A DNA stretch of 64,000 bases, from contig SJOL01001577.1 of assembly GCA_004794785.1 (NCBI GenBank), positions 957,280-1,021,279 on the forward strand, read 5' to 3'. The notes beneath the pieces are model-generated. The model was not told the DNA's origin and made no database searches. It saw nothing but the letters and a program-made list of their open reading frames with translations. The stretch comes from Opisthorchis felineus (taxonomy: Eukaryota; Platyhelminthes; Trematoda; Opisthorchiida; Opisthorchiidae). This document shows, one piece after another, positions 12,197 to 25,601 of this stretch. The translations under genes were made by a program, and so were the position numbers. How positions within the stretch are numbered: position 1 is the first letter of the stretch; the number at the start of each line of letters is the position of its first letter.

Positions 12197-13834
12197 ATGT
12201 GCAAACTCGAGTGGTCCCGTCGAAGAAAAAAATCCACGTCCACTAGACGAACAGTTTTTGCTAATCAGGGCCCAGCATGCTTGATGAACGACGGAGAGGA
12301 AATGGAACAATTTTGCTCAAATGCTATCATTTCGGCCCGTTATACCTGGTTAAATTTTGTTCCCAAAAATTTGTTTGAACAATTTCATAACATGGCAAAC
12401 ATTTTCTTTGCCACAATCACAGTTCCATATGCATTTGCGGAAGCAGCAACAAGTGTCTGGTCAAATTTAGGACCACTGATAGCCATACTCGTCATGACCA
12501 TGATAAAGGACGGAATCGAAGATATTCTGCGTCACCGTCGGGATCGCAAAGTCAACCACCGTCTTGTTCAAACACTAAACGTGAATGCTACTGGTACGAC
12601 GCTGGAGTGGGTCGTAAAACTGGCAATGGATTTACGCGTTGGCGACGTGATTTTCTGTGAGCGGGATCAGTCATTTCCGTGTGACCTGGTCGTCCTTGCG
12701 TCAAGTAATACATCTACTGAGATAAATGTGACTACCACGAATTTGGATGGAGAGTCCAATATTAAAAAATATTACGCGGTTTCCAGTACACAGCCAGCTT
12801 ACTTAAAGCTTGCTCCCGACAGATTCCATAAAAGTTTAGCTAATAGTTCTCACCCGCTTCAGCAGCTGATCAAGTCCTTGTATGTTCGAGTGGAATGCGA
12901 ACAACCGAATGCAGACCTCACGAAGTTTGAAGGTCGACTTTCAACCAAGTACGTACAAGACATTCCCTTGAGCGTGTCCAATGTAGCTCTTCGTGGTGCG
13001 AAACTACGCAACACGGACTTCATGCTTGGTATGGTTGTCTACACCGGTGAAGAGACAAAACTGTCGTTAAACGGAAAAAAATCAGCGCGTAAATATACCA
13101 CCCGTGAATCCAAATCCAATGTTATTCTCCTATCGTTCATCGTTTCTATGGTTTTGTTGGCTTTGATCTTTACAATCGTGTTTACTCTCTGGACACGGAA
13201 AACAAAGAACACAATATGGTACATACCAACTTCACCCCAAACTTCATGGCAGTTCATTCAAAACCTATTTCGATTTGTATTCATTCTAAACTACCTGATT
13301 CCCATATCAATCGTGATCACAATTGAACTGCAACAACTCATGCTTGCCTTCTTGATTTCCCAAGATATGAAAATGTACCTGGAGTCAGAGGACTTATGTG
13401 CCAAAGCAAACAGCTCTCAGCTGGCTGATGAATTGGGACAAGTCGAATTCCTTTTCAGTGATAAAACCGGAACGCTGACATGGAATTCAATGCGTTTGTG
13501 TCTATGTGGAATCCTTGAATCGGAGAAAGTGTATACTTTTCGGCCACTCAGTGCAACAGCAAGTAATACGTCCACCGACGTCTGTGCATTCGAGACTGGG
13601 TGGGATCAGGAATCGACTAGCAGTCAAAGTGATGAATCAGATAGTTTTCGGAATAAATCCATCAGGCCAACCAACAGGCAGTGGCTTATTCCAGGCGCAA
13701 ATGATACCCTCTTGGAGGAATTTTTAACAACCTCTGCACTTTGTCACACGCTTGATGTAGCTAACTCGGAAATTGCCGCTGAATACCAAAATGGACGGAA
13801 TGAGATATGCCTCCGCCAGATTCCCATTTACGAA
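12197..13834 (+). CDS. P4-ATPase flippase, large 5' exon A
   Basis: This encodes 546 residues, the N-terminal half of a phospholipid-translocating P4 ATPase. In order: MCKLEW start; RTVFANQGP; PKNLFEQFHNMAN leading into TM1 (about 66-88); TM2 (about 91-110); actuator domain with CERD..FPCDLVVLASS and DGES (184-187); TM3 (about 309-335); TM4 with IPISI (P369), the P4 counterpart of the PISL motif; ELGQVEFLFS; and DKTGTLT, whose D422 is the phosphorylated Asp. A low-complexity Ser/Thr-rich insert (about 455-495) precedes CHTLDV and the end IPIYE. The donor GTGAGT (13835) follows in phase 0, and the 28 codons read beyond it are intron. The ATG fits because MCK is conserved in exon B. Oddity: Trp follows DKTGTLT where the family usually has Glu, Gln or a similar residue. 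By resemblance of ASSPDEKALVEG in the shared exon, DGESN and the TM1 region, the class is VI (ATP11-like). The lipid substrate is not predictable. Confidence 0.9.
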
Positions 13835-14964
13835 GTGAGTAAGCGGACAAAAAGTAGTTATTTTCCCCACCATTGTCTTTGTCTAGTTGTTTATAAGTTG
13901 TTTGTGAGGCAGTTTTAGAAAGCGTTTGACCTAGTACGAATGACGTGTTTGTAAGAACCTCGGAGCAAACTCGAGGTGATCCCGATGAACTTCGGAGAGT
14001 TGTTCATTAATAAACCCTCATTCATACTAAGTAGCCTAAGACCCAAAAGAAACAGATGGGAAGCAATGCAGACTAATTTTGCCCTCATTTGCCCTGAAAA
14101 TTGCAACCGTTGCGGACGCAACTTAAATATGTAACAGTGTTAGCCAGGTTTGTTCGCATACAACATCTTTTATGTACTCTTGCTAACTTGTTTCCAAGAT
14201 GTTATGTTATGCAGGAAACGAAAATTGGAATGCCGCGATAAATATTCTATTGAGGTTTATGGATTATTAATATTACACCTGAATCTCTGTCTCCAGTCTG
14301 TCCCTCCACTAGATTTGTTTTGCATTTGGTCTGATTTCCTAGCCTTGCAAATGCTCAAGTGTGTTTTGGGAGTACCCTCGAGGTCATCTTGTATACAAGC
14401 ACAGGAACAAAAAGGGGGTCCCTTCAGTCGGGGGTCCCTTCACCAAACTGCCTATATTCTACCCAAACTTTGATGTTGCTCCGAAACCGAAACCCGGGGT
14501 GATGACAATGAAACATTCGCAGACAACAGTTAGAAGCCTGACATGCAGTGATCATAGGTTACAACATGACCAAGTCTGTCGCTGATAAGTCTCGTATGGT
14601 ACGCAGTAGACATATTTAGTGACACTCGATTATCAGGGAATTCCCGTTATCGAGGATAATGTTCCTTGCGCGGTGATAGATCTGATGATTGCCAAGCATC
14701 GGTTGAAATAAAGGTAAAATGTTGAATGGAAAGAAACACAAGACTGATTTTAAGAACCTGGGTAAAGTCACACAGTGCTTACATCAGTCAATGAGATTTC
14801 GCAAACCATCTGCTTGTTAGGTCCTTAGGGCATCCAATGCGTTTTGCCCATTGGGCGGGAATAGTATTTCAGATGAGATTACACAGAGACAGTGATAGAA
14901 TTTACAAGCAACCATGTTTTACATATACTTACATATGATTACATTACGCATTTGTGTATCAGAG

Positions 14965-14990
14965 AATATATATATATATATATATTATAT
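14965..14990. repeat. (TA)n tract
   Basis: Short, nearly pure TA dinucleotide run directly upstream of the SINE at 15.0 kb. Confidence 0.9.
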
Positions 14991-15009
14991 CCGGCCCGTT
15001 TTCATCAGG

Positions 15010-15185
15010 TTGCAAGAAAGCTCAGTGGTTAGAGCGCGAATTTACTGACCGGAAGGTCCGTGGTTCGAAGCAGACCTCTGCGTCTCGACTTCTCCTGTCT
15101 AGGCTTGGGCACCCAGCCCTCGTGCTTCCCTCGGGCGGAATGGCAACTAGGCACCGAAAGGGTGTTAAAGCTGAGCGATTATTTC
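15010..15185 (+). mobile_element. tRNA-derived SINE, copy 1
   Basis: The head looks like a tRNA gene: an A box in AAGCTCAGTGGTTAGAGC (15018-15036) and a B box in TGGTTCGAAGC (15061-15071), correctly spaced for an internal pol III promoter. A non-tRNA tail follows with TCTCCTGTCTAGGCTTGGG (15091-15109) and GGCACCGAAAGGGTGTTAAAG. The same tail recurs, decayed, at 61.3 kb on the other strand. There is no cloverleaf 3' half, so it is not a functional tRNA gene. Confidence 0.75.
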
Positions 15186-18100
15186 TTTATTTATCCGTTT
15201 TCTTAAGTTCTCTCACGAAGCTAGGGATCTGGACGATCTTCCTGAAAAAGGAACTTTCTCTCATAAAAACGACCATCCCTGATCCGGGGATCCACTGTAC
15301 GCCCGGTAGTAATAAAGCTAAACACTGTAGTCATCCAACAATGTGGTTGATATTTTTATGTTCTTACCCATGCCGTCGGTGTGATATTAGTGAACCGACA
15401 CGCGGGAACCAACAGGAGCTTCATTCCAAACGCAGAATTGGGCGCGCATCTACGAAAACCCAACGATGTCCTCCATTTCCGGAAAACCTGACGGGTGTGT
15501 TCACGTTCGCGTACACGTGATTGCACTTGTAAGCAACAGACGGATGGCCTCGCAAGTCTGAATTGGAAATCTTACCTTTTGGAGCTGATTAGATATTCAG
15601 GTAAGCAAACAACAACAACACTAGATGGGAGGAACAGCATCCGTTGTAATGCACGGAAATCACTTTCGTGACCCAGAAACTAAGCACCCAGCGTAGACAC
15701 GTGTTCTGACTTGCCATGCCCTGAATGGTGGATAAACTTTTAAAGGAGCGCGTGTGATGTCAGCTGGACCAGTAAAGGCCGCACTTACACTTTGCACTTC
15801 TCCGTTTGCTCAGTTGTTCATCAAATCCAGTAGGTCGGCAAGCGCTGCGGTAGTTCAAACTACGCAAATCGATATTCTCCAATGTGAAGTAAGCCCTGAA
15901 TTCTCCTAGGTTACATTTCTGAAGTAGTATGTCCAGCTAGGAGATTATGCACGAATGAACTGGCTCAGGTTCGTCAGGAGATTGGACAGCCTCGACCGCA
16001 AACAGAATATGCCTTTGCAGTGTATATGAAACTTTTTTCGCCAATACTGGACAATCACAGTAATTCATTTGCGGTGAACGGTTTCTGCTTGACGATTGTG
16101 CGTATCCTATCCCGATAATACAATCGCTTGAGCAGGTGTTAGCCCGCAGTTGTATTTTTTACTGGATTCACAGCTTTTAAGTTGATCGTTTTGTCAAAAC
16201 GAAGGATTACATGACTCAGTCTTTTCATAACCAGTCACCGAAACGACTAGGGGAGCCGATGACGAATCCCTACTTTGAGGATGCGAATGCCCATGACCGC
16301 TTGTAGTCATCCATTACCTTGTGCTTGGTTAACAAAACTGAAGTGGCAGAATGCTAACCGTTGCTGACACCGGATCGGATACCGCCAAACCCAACTACAA
16401 AGATGCTTCCCTGAGTAGGTCAGTACCACCAGTTGCAAAGTGCACACCGTCAGCGGGAAGAACATTACCCTCGGTGTGAGAGGGCGGTGTGAGGCTGACC
16501 AGATGCCAAACGTAAACAGCAGTGTCATACACAGGCACAGCAAGGGGGAAGCAGAACAAGAAAACTGGTGGGTGGCGTTGTGTGTACCGTGACCGGATAA
16601 TCGATCATTTGGGTGAAACTATCCAGGCCTGTGAAATTTTGAGGCTCTGGATCAAAAACGTTATCTTCAGTTCAGTCGCATGAAGCTAAGCTAGGTCCTG
16701 ACACACAGGCCCACACGTTGCCATAGCAACATGAACTTTCGGACGTTCCAGAGTACGCAAGCTTAGTAGCTGCACTTTGCTGAATTTACCTTGAGTTCAC
16801 CTGTGGTGGGGCCTGTACAGCTAAGTCACGGTTGTCTTCACGCCCTCGTCATTTGGGGCCTGTCATAGGAAAAGCAAGAAGTAGTGTGGTACTCCCTGTT
16901 GGAACGTGACCTGCCGCCGTATTTAACTCCCAGCCCCCCAAAATTATTCCAGTATAACTAAGTTTCCGAAAAAAGCTTTCGCATATCCATGGTGGGAAAG
17001 TAGCCTTCTCAGGTTAGCATTCTTTTCTGCTCCCAGGATAGGTATTTGGGAACATAGGAGGTTGCTCTATTTAGGGAGGTGGACTTGTTATTTGGATGTA
17101 TAACGGCATCAAAGTGGCTGTCAGTGACGGTTATCTCTATGTACTTTCTTGGTCTTGGTAAACATATGCAAGAAGGTGTATGGCAGCTACACACTTCAGT
17201 AGAGGCACAACCTCCTTTAAGCTGAACTATAAGGTGAAAGAGTATTACAAACGACATACTCGTTTGAATCTCCTGTTCACACCATCTTACCATACAACCG
17301 AGTGTTAACGTCTCCAAACCTTCAATCTGTTTTTAAGTGAGACAGAGTGTTAATGAAAATTCGCGGACTACATTTACGTCATGGGCTAAAAAGGATGATA
17401 CCTGGAGTGGGCTGTCAAGTAGACAACCCATCTTTATGAGCAGTGTCAGGTTAAAACATTCCAACTAGGTTTCGACGAAACAATTAATCTAAACGTTGCG
17501 AACCTAGTAACACAAGACTGCATCCAAGTGGTTGTGCCATCAGGAAAGGACATGCATGTTGTGTCTGACAGAAAGCATCCATTGCAAATAATCACTCTGA
17601 TTACCTAGCACCGGAAGACACATTTTACATACAGTCCACAGTCATACAATCTTTGGTTAAGGTTCACTACTGAGATCAAAGCTTCCCAATTTCTACAGGA
17701 AACGGAGCCACGAACTTATGCATAATCGCCCAGATCGGATACTAATACAAAATTGCCTTAACCTCCGAAAACTTGGGGCTTACTTCGTTTTGGGAAATGC
17801 TGACTATCGTAGACTGAACTGCTCTACTGTTGATCGATCACTCTTTGACTGCCTGCGGAAAATGGGTGAATTTTGCGAATAATCGAAATGAGTGTAAATG
17901 CGAAACCGAGTCATCCTGTTGTCGTTGGCCGCTTTCTCATTCCACAAAGTTTATCCACCAATATTCTAACCTGTCTGCAGCACCTGCCGCTAAAGTTGTA
18001 AACCGTTACCCATTCACTGTAGCGCAGAGCGGTGTTGTGGCACCCACCAACAATCTAGGGACGTGATTTGTTCAGAACACGTGAAGTTGACAGACGTGTC

Positions 18101-21100
18101 TACACTGAGTCCAGTACTGTGTTAGTGGCGCAAAAAAGCGATTTCTGAGACTCATAGCAAGCACTGTCCTACCCCTCTGTTGTTGGTTTATGCTTAGCTA
18201 AATTCTTGTTAGATTTAGGAGGTACGATTTTCATTTAAAACACACGAATTCATTAATCTTAGCTAACAGTCCCAATTGTGTGAGACGAACATGTGTGTAG
18301 GGGTCTACGGAACGTTCTCATTTCGTTTTCCGGCGATTCAGCTAACAAACTCTGTTCTCTTAAAGTGCGAAAATTATCGTATTTGGGTCTTTGGTGGTTT
18401 TCTGCTGTCAGCCGAGCGGCATCAGAAATGCAGCAAATGCAAACACGTTTTTGCAAGAAGTTCGCAAAACAACTATTTATTTTATATTGGAATATGATAT
18501 GTCTAGTTCTATGGTTTCTGAATTAAGTTTCCAGTTTATTACTTACTACACCGTCGTGAACGTCACCAACTGAAGCACTTGGTGTGAAGCACGGGGCCAT
18601 ACACAGAAAGACGATCTCTATGTCTATACCACGTTTTTGGTTAAAATATCAACTTCCAAAGTCCCTGCACCAGATGGTGACGATCACATGTGGTCTTATA
18701 CAGCCATCCAAACTTTCGACGTCAGTAACCTGCGCCAACGTGTAACTCGACGGGAATCGCGCTGTCTAAGTTGTCGTTAGGTTTGTCCTTAGTGTTCTTG
18801 TTATTCAGGTCAGCACCAGTGTACCCATCTCGATTCTTCGATCAGGTTGAGTGAAACGGCTGCACCCTCTCGTTATGCGTAAGCTGGCTCGTGCAGTGGC
18901 CCTCCTAAATAGTTCACGAACGATGCACAAATGAATGGGACATCCTGATGATCTTTCACAGAGAGTTTGCAACACCTCTGTGTGTTGGGATAATTATCCG
19001 AGACTCCAGTCAACTCATTTATAGACTTTTGGTTGAAGAAGCTCGGGCTTTGACTACTTGCCAAAATGTACGTGCAGTCCACGCAACAATGCACATGAAG
19101 TTCAGTAGCACATTCGCACTTTGATTTGATGCGATGTTTGGTCAGAAGCCACACTAAACCGTAGGATCTCAGCAAACACATCAGGCCACGCAATGTATAC
19201 ACAATTGTTCGACCTTTCAAACACCACCAGTTCAGTTGGTCATTTCAGCCCAGTTCACAATGGCAAAATGGCATAGCCTGTGAGCATATTTAACTTAGAG
19301 GTGCAATGACCCAATTCAGCAGACGCACGCGCCAACTGCACGCTGCTGTGCCACGCCGTCGTTGAATGAAAGAGGTCAAGATGTCGTAAGATTTCAAATT
19401 ACATATTATATCGAAATGGAGTTCAGGAAAGCTGAAGCAAAACTGAAAACTTTGACCTCATGACCTCCTGAGTTCAGGCAGCAAAAACACACCAAATTTG
19501 TCCGGATCTTTTCCGGTCTGCTGCCTCACTCACTGGATATAATTCTAGGGGATTCTGAAAATTTTCTCCACCTGAGCCAGAAGGGAATGACGGAATCACT
19601 AAGCTTACAGGCTACTCCAGGCACTCACTGCCCGGTTCACTTGGCACATCCTATCCACAGATTCGGTCAACTTACGAGAAACCCCAGAGGTATGGCCGCC
19701 ACAATACCGCTCTGCTGAAGCAAACAGTTCTGTATCAGTATAAACATTTTGTCATTTCAAGCTCTTCAAGAGTTGAAAACAGAAAATAGTTAAACGGAGC
19801 AAGACCGAATGATTTCAGTGAATAATCTAGGCAGTCAAACCCAAACTCCACCAAAACATACATGGTTTCGAGAACTTTGTGACCAGATACATTTTCCTCA
19901 GCAAAATCTACCCTCCCACGATTCTCATTCTCTCATACTTTCTCTTCAGTCGGTACAAAAAAGTACAGGGATATGTTAGATCAACGGTATGACACTGGAA
20001 CACAGCCAACCAGTACGGCAACTTCCGGATGTTAAAAACACCGTAACTAGTACCTCTCCTACTAATGTTTGGGTGTTAAATTGCTTTGACCCTGAAGAAC
20101 CTGACTGCCCATTGCAGTGATTGTTCTTTAGTCTCAAGATAATAGTAGCATGACCACGTTTCATCAACAGTAAGCAAACATTCAACAAGTCGACATAATC
20201 TCACTGAAGGTGCTACAAAAGTGACCTGCAAAAAGTCCAAAAGTTGGCACCCACTTATATGACAGATCTGTCACATCCATTTGCTCATGAACCCAACACC
20301 TCAAGCGTTTTCTGCAATATTCTGGGCTAACATATGACAATCTTTCAGAATCATATCATGTATCTGATCAACCATTTCCGGAAATGACACTGCCTGAGGT
20401 CATCCTGTCCATTCTGCATTTACTCTCCGGAAACCTCCCACGGGAATTCAGCATATCACTCTTTAACAGTTGAATATGCTGAGCAATTGCCAATCAGTGT
20501 TTGCATCACATATTTGCCAGTTTATTCCACCGGAATAGAAGCTTCCACAAGAGATGACTCCGCGTACGTGAGTGGTCTCATCGACCTAGTGACCTAAACC
20601 AAACTGAAAACCATGTGTTATGATTTTGTGACTCGGCCGTTGAGACAATAAAAAAACACCACTTCCAGCCAAATTTTACAAGCAATTTTCCGTGAATGGG
20701 CCAGATGGAAAACATACCCCTCGTATCCTTTGCTTCTTTTGAAAGACTTCGCTTCAAAGACGGATACTCTTAAATCCAAACGTGTTTTGTATGTGTTTTG
20801 AACAGTAGTGATGTGTGTGCACTGACGTACACACGTTTTGACGTGTCAGGTTTCCGGCACAACCGTACTGATATCTCATCAACGTCAACTGCAAAACAAA
20901 CTCTACAGCTGAGTTACCCGTCTTTTTTGATCTGTAGAAAAGACCATTTGGACCAGGTGATTGCCACCAAGCTCCAATCGGCTTCAATGTGTTTGAAGAG
21001 CTCAGAATGGATCTCTGCTGTAGCACGTTTTAAACCAATCCGGCGAGAATGAGAAACACACGAGGTGCTCATATATTACAGTGATAATGCCGGTGATAAT

Positions 21101-21178
21101 ATAAAAATCTTCATCATATGCATCTCCACTTTCCTATTTTTTTGCCTCAGTGAAGTCCATCTTAAAGTAGAAGTGATA

Positions 21179-22825
21179 ATGTGCAAATCCGAATGTGTCT
21201 GTTGCAGACCCGAGACTGTATCCACAAGTCGAACTGTTTTCGCAAATCAGGGTCCGGAAATTTTGTTGAACGATGGTGAGCAAGTGGGCACTTTCTGCTC
21301 GAATGCCATCATTACAGCCCGGTATAATTGGATCAACTTTATACCGAAAAATTTACTCGAGCAATTTCACAACATGGCCAATATCTTCTTCGCTGTAATT
21401 CTCATTCCCTATGGCTTTGCCATTGCTGCTACAAGCGCCTGGTCGAATTTAGGACCATTGATTGCCCTACTTGCTATAATCATGATCAAAGACGGTGTCG
21501 AGGATATTTTTCGTCACCGCCGGGATCGTCGACTAAATCACAAGCCTTTCAAAAAACTCATTGTAGATTCTACTGGTACAACGCTCCAATGGGTGATTAG
21601 CCGTGCAATGGATTTGCGCGTTGGTGATGTGATCTGCTGTGAGAGGGATGATGCTTTCCCGTGTGACCTTGTGGCCCTCGCGTCGAGTAACGCATCGACC
21701 GAGATAAATGTGACCACCGCAAATTTGGATGGAGAAAGTAACCTGAAAAAGTTTTACGCCGTTTCTGACACTCATTCTGCTTACATCAAGGTTGCGCCCA
21801 ACCAATTTCATAAACATGCAAGTCAGTTTACTGATATGTATCGGGAGATGCTTGAAACCCTGTACGTCCGAGTGGACTGTGAACAACCGACCGCTGATCT
21901 GACAAAGTTTGAAGGTCGACTGTCAACGAAGCGTGTATGCGACATTCCTTTAAACGTATCAAACATGGTGTTGCGGGGCTCGAAACTTCAGAACACTGAC
22001 TTTATGGTTGGGTTGGTGATTTACACTGGCAAGGACACCAAACTATCGTTAAACGGGAAACAGTTTAAAAGAAAGTTCAGTACGAGTGCAGCCAGATCAA
22101 ATTTCCTTATCTTCTCACTGATTATTGTCATGATCGTGTTTTCCCTGATCTTTGCCGTTATATTCACTTTCTGGACACGAAAGACGATGGATGGGACGTG
22201 GTACCTACCAAAGGTTCGTGAAACGCCATGGGAGTTTGTTCTAAATGTGTTCCGTTTTGTATTCATCTTTAGTTACCTGATCCCAATATCTATCGTCATC
22301 ACAATCGAACTGCAACAGTTGATGATTGCCTACCTGATTTCAAACGACGTGAAAATGTATTGCGAATCTGAAGATTTGTGTGCCAAAGCAAATAGCGCTC
22401 AAGTTGCGGACGAACTAGGACAGGTGGAATTTCTCTTCAGCGATAAGACTGGGACGCTGACAGAGAATTCAATGCGTATGTGTTTGTGCGGTTTGCTGGA
22501 CTCCAGGAAAGTCTATACATTCCGGCCCTGGATTTCAGACGTAAGCCCTAGGTCCGTGGGAACTGGTCCGATTGAGGCCGGCTTGGATGAGTTGTCGGGT
22601 TATGAAGCGGATAGTCAGGGCGGTGATTTGCATTTGCATCAGCAGACTTCCGTTGGAAAGAATAATAAGGATCGCCTCATTCCGGATGCCAGTGATCCTT
22701 TTCTGAAAGAGGCTTTAACAGTTTCTTCCTTGTGTCACACAGCTGACATAGGCAATGAACAGGTCACCGACGAAAGTAAACATTCACTGGGCGGGAACTT
22801 CTCACATCGGATACCCAACTACGAA
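21179..22825 (+). CDS. P4-ATPase flippase, large 5' exon B
   Basis: This encodes 549 residues, collinear with exons A and C. MCKSECVCC is the N-terminus, followed by RTVFANQGPEILLNDGE, TM1-TM2, the actuator domain with DGES (184-187), TM3, TM4 with IPISI (P369), and DKTGTLTENSM (phosphorylated D422, with the family-typical Glu after the motif). A variable insert and the end RIPNYE follow, with donor GTAAGT at 22826 in phase 0. The frame stays open upstream to about 21065, but the ATG at 21179 matches the exon A start, with a 24-base upstream stretch of equal length that also begins GTCCATC. A good pyrimidine tract and CAG end at 21150, giving a 28-base leader. There are no stops or frameshifts, so this is not an obvious pseudo-exon. 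It would join the exon at 50204. Confidence 0.9.
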
Positions 22826-23019
22826 GTAAGTGACTGGATGAAAATATGATTGAGGTCTTGCATCCTTCATTTCCCCGTACCCTTTTAATTCAGTTTTTAA
22901 ACTGATAGGGTATAGTAATCACAGGAAATGGGTTGGGATGCGAGTTTGCTTGTGTTTTGAACTATTCTTCATAAAGTTACATCGTTCAGTTGTAGCATAT
23001 CATTGGTGCGAATGCTATC

Positions 23020-23178
23020 ATTCGTTAATGCTCCATGCTAATTGCATGGAGCAGAAGGTTGAGACACCTCCAGCCTTCTCAGGCTAAGACAAAGAGAATT
23101 CGAGAAGGCAGAAGTGTTGGCTTCGAACCACGGACTTTTCGCAATGTGGCCTTGCTCTTAAACTACTGAGCTGTCACG
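23020..23178 (-). mobile_element. tRNA-derived SINE, copy 2
   Basis: Read on the minus strand, an A box lies in GACAGCTCAGTAGTTTAAG (about 23160-23176) and a B box in GTGGTTCGAAGC (about 23119-23132). A tail with a TCTCGAATTCTC stretch follows, ending in a short palindrome around CTCCATGC...GCATGGAG. The tail differs from the copy at 15.0 kb, so it is a different subfamily with a similar head. Confidence 0.7.
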
Positions 23179-24865
23179 TGTGCTCGCGTGCTGCACAATC
23201 CTTTGCAACCCATGGTACACCACTCTCTAACGCTGCAGCACTTCACCCAGGCAAGCTTGGCATGATTGGAATAATTGCCCAGTTGAGCATACTTGTTTTT
23301 CAAGGTCACATAGTGGGTGCCATTTTTAGGCAAAGTGTACGGTTTCAATAAAAGGATGCTGGATAATTGAATCTGCACTTGTCTGTCTATCATAATACAC
23401 ATAAATGAACTCATATTCTGCTGAACTGCATGGCCGACAATTTGGATTCGCGCTTCCAGAGTGAGTCTTGGTAACTTCTACTTAAAAACAGCTGTACGCA
23501 AGATCAGTCAAAACAGCTCCAATAAGAGTGACTTAAAATTAGGCTTTCAGGTAGAAAATGATGCTCCTTTAAAAGGGTACCTATTATGTCTGGCACTATC
23601 CAGAATATTTTTTCTCGCCCGCACTTGTTGCTTCGCAACTGGGGTAAAACAAACCTAGACTTTTCAGTATTTGCTTCTTTGAGGACTGTTTGGTTAGGGA
23701 CTTCCATTGTCTGTATATCGAGATGGCAACCCAGTTGAAATGACCGAGTTAAAGCCACTGACCCAGAAGGTACACTTTTGAGGCATTTGGGGTTAACTTG
23801 TGCAAGAACAATTTGGTCCTTGAAGAGATATCTCAAACATGCCGAAATTTCACGCACAAATCTTCTCTCAACTGGAATTGACTACAGCTATACAAGGATA
23901 CAAGGATTTTCTGATGAAACGACCCAATAACATTTTGAACTTTACAGGGTGTGAAACGTTTTTGGTGGTGTACATAGACCAAAAAAGGGGCCACTTGGCT
24001 AAGCAGAATCGAATCATTGGACCTCGTGAAAAAATCTACCCGTGATAGCTATTTATACTTTTCCAAATAAAAAGTAAGCCACCGGGACATCACGCCCGTC
24101 CTTACTGCTATTACAAACAGCACGAAATCAGGAGTTCCTGATGTTTAGAACGATTATTTGGTAATTTTTGACCATAGATTTTTTTCCCTGAACAGCCATG
24201 TAAAAATACTCCAGAATTTTAATTCTTAAAGTTCTTTTCACAGGTGCACACATTTCTATCCTTATCCGTTGCGGTTTGCACGTACAAGATCTCGCCGAAT
24301 GCACTCAATTGAGAGTGGTTCTCTAGAAAGCTTGCTCATTGAGCATAATAGTACTACGCGAAATGGTTAGTTTTGAAAAGTCCATGGCAGGCTGAAAGTG
24401 AACAAGACTTAAATTCATCAGCGAAAATTGTTGGGTTGCCTTTGCCAAGTTACTGGGAGACAAACTGAGGGAAGGAGAATACGAAGAATCCAACGACATT
24501 GCAATCTTGGCCACGTGTTCCCTGAAAGCAGCACACAGTCAGATTTTCATACCAGTATCAGATCACAAGCAAGGATCCAGGCATCGTATTTCCACACATA
24601 AATGTTGTCGACATTTGCATTGACCATACCTTCAATGTGTAGGTCGGAGTTTTCCTTACCACCGTAATAGTATGATTGATGCGTGAAAACCGTAGAAACT
24701 TGGACGGCCACGACAAATCCACACACAAACACATATAACTTCGGAACTGCGTATCCCCTTCATATCCAAGTTCACTGATTAGCTTACATTTAGAATCCGG
24801 TGGGTCTGCAGAAGTTTCACTAGCGGCCAAGCTTGGGTTTCTATGGCAAAATATATTACCCTTCA

Positions 24866-24998
24866 TTTCGACAAATACACTCATTTACATATCAATTTGG
24901 TTTCGATGAGAGACTCACCTGAAACCCAGCTGAATCTCTCGTTTATCATGTCCTTAGGCAACCATATGAGTAGGGTATTACATCTATATATTGCCCAT
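24866..24998 (+). mobile_element. Hammerhead-family repeat lacking the ribozyme
   Basis: The 5' body is present (ACAAATACACTCATTTAC, then the conserved hairpin GAGAGACTCACCTG...CAGCTGAATCTCTC, then GTTTATCATG). It passes directly into the family 3' terminus GCAACCATATGAGTAG and GTATTACATC. The whole ribozyme module between them is missing. Confidence 0.65.
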
Positions 24999-25601
24999 TA
25001 GTTTCATGTATGCCTGTGTTCATCTAGCTTCTTCGTAGAAATAAGTAGACATGCGTAAAATCCTGACATGGTAGATATTTCACTTATGGGCCAGTCCTTT
25101 CGAATCTTTTCAGGCTTGTTTATAAAAAAGCATAAAAGTCCCCATCGAGTCATATGGGACATTTGATACTCATCCTGCCATGTATTTTTACCTACTTTTA
25201 AAACGCGTTGCAGTCAAAATTAGCAGTTGTCAGTCGTGTCAATTTCGTAAATTTTGTTGTTGTCTCCTAGTGCTGGCTGTCATACAGAAGAGTAATCATC
25301 AATTATGTAAAAAGCTGAGGGTGCGGAAAAGGTAGAGTTCTTTGTAAATACACTGTCCGCCCCGATGCTGCAGAGCGATGACCAATTTGGTGCGAGGTTA
25401 ATTTGCCGAAACTTCTCATGTTCGATTTATATCTAGAATGCTCGCTCATGAACCCGGGGGACGATTCAGATCCTCGACCAGTTGTTCCTATTCAAATGCC
25501 TAACCATTAGGTTGCAGTGTTCGGTGGAAGGCTTTTGGATCATTCTGAATTTTGTTAAATAATTCGTCACACGCACCAAGCTGGAAATTAAGAAGACTAG
25601 A

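Larger units (their letters stand above)
13835..21178. other. Intron or spacer between large exons A and B
   Basis: The 5' end is the exon A donor GTGAGT. I looked for an ASSPDE-, KGAE- or TGDK-type continuation specific to exon A and found none. A (TA)n tract lies at 14965-14990 and a SINE at 15010-15185. The rest has only short open frames without resemblance (including 16307-16543 and 18873-19220, both minus). Just before exon B, a pyrimidine tract ending in CCTCAG (21150) looks like a splice acceptor or spliced-leader acceptor 28 bases before the ATG. Confidence 0.5.

Noticed and set aside
13835..13918. Codons following the exon A donor, which would extend the protein by 28 residues
   Set aside because: A consensus GTGAGT sits exactly where B and C also have donors, and the family motif continues in the exon at 50204.
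15018..15071. Functional tRNA gene
   Set aside because: A and B boxes are present but there is no matching acceptor stem or cloverleaf 3' half, and a SINE tail follows.
14954..15520. 188-codon plus-strand frame
   Set aside because: It starts in a TA repeat and runs through a tRNA-derived SINE. The protein-like look of such SINE translations is common and not evidence of a gene.
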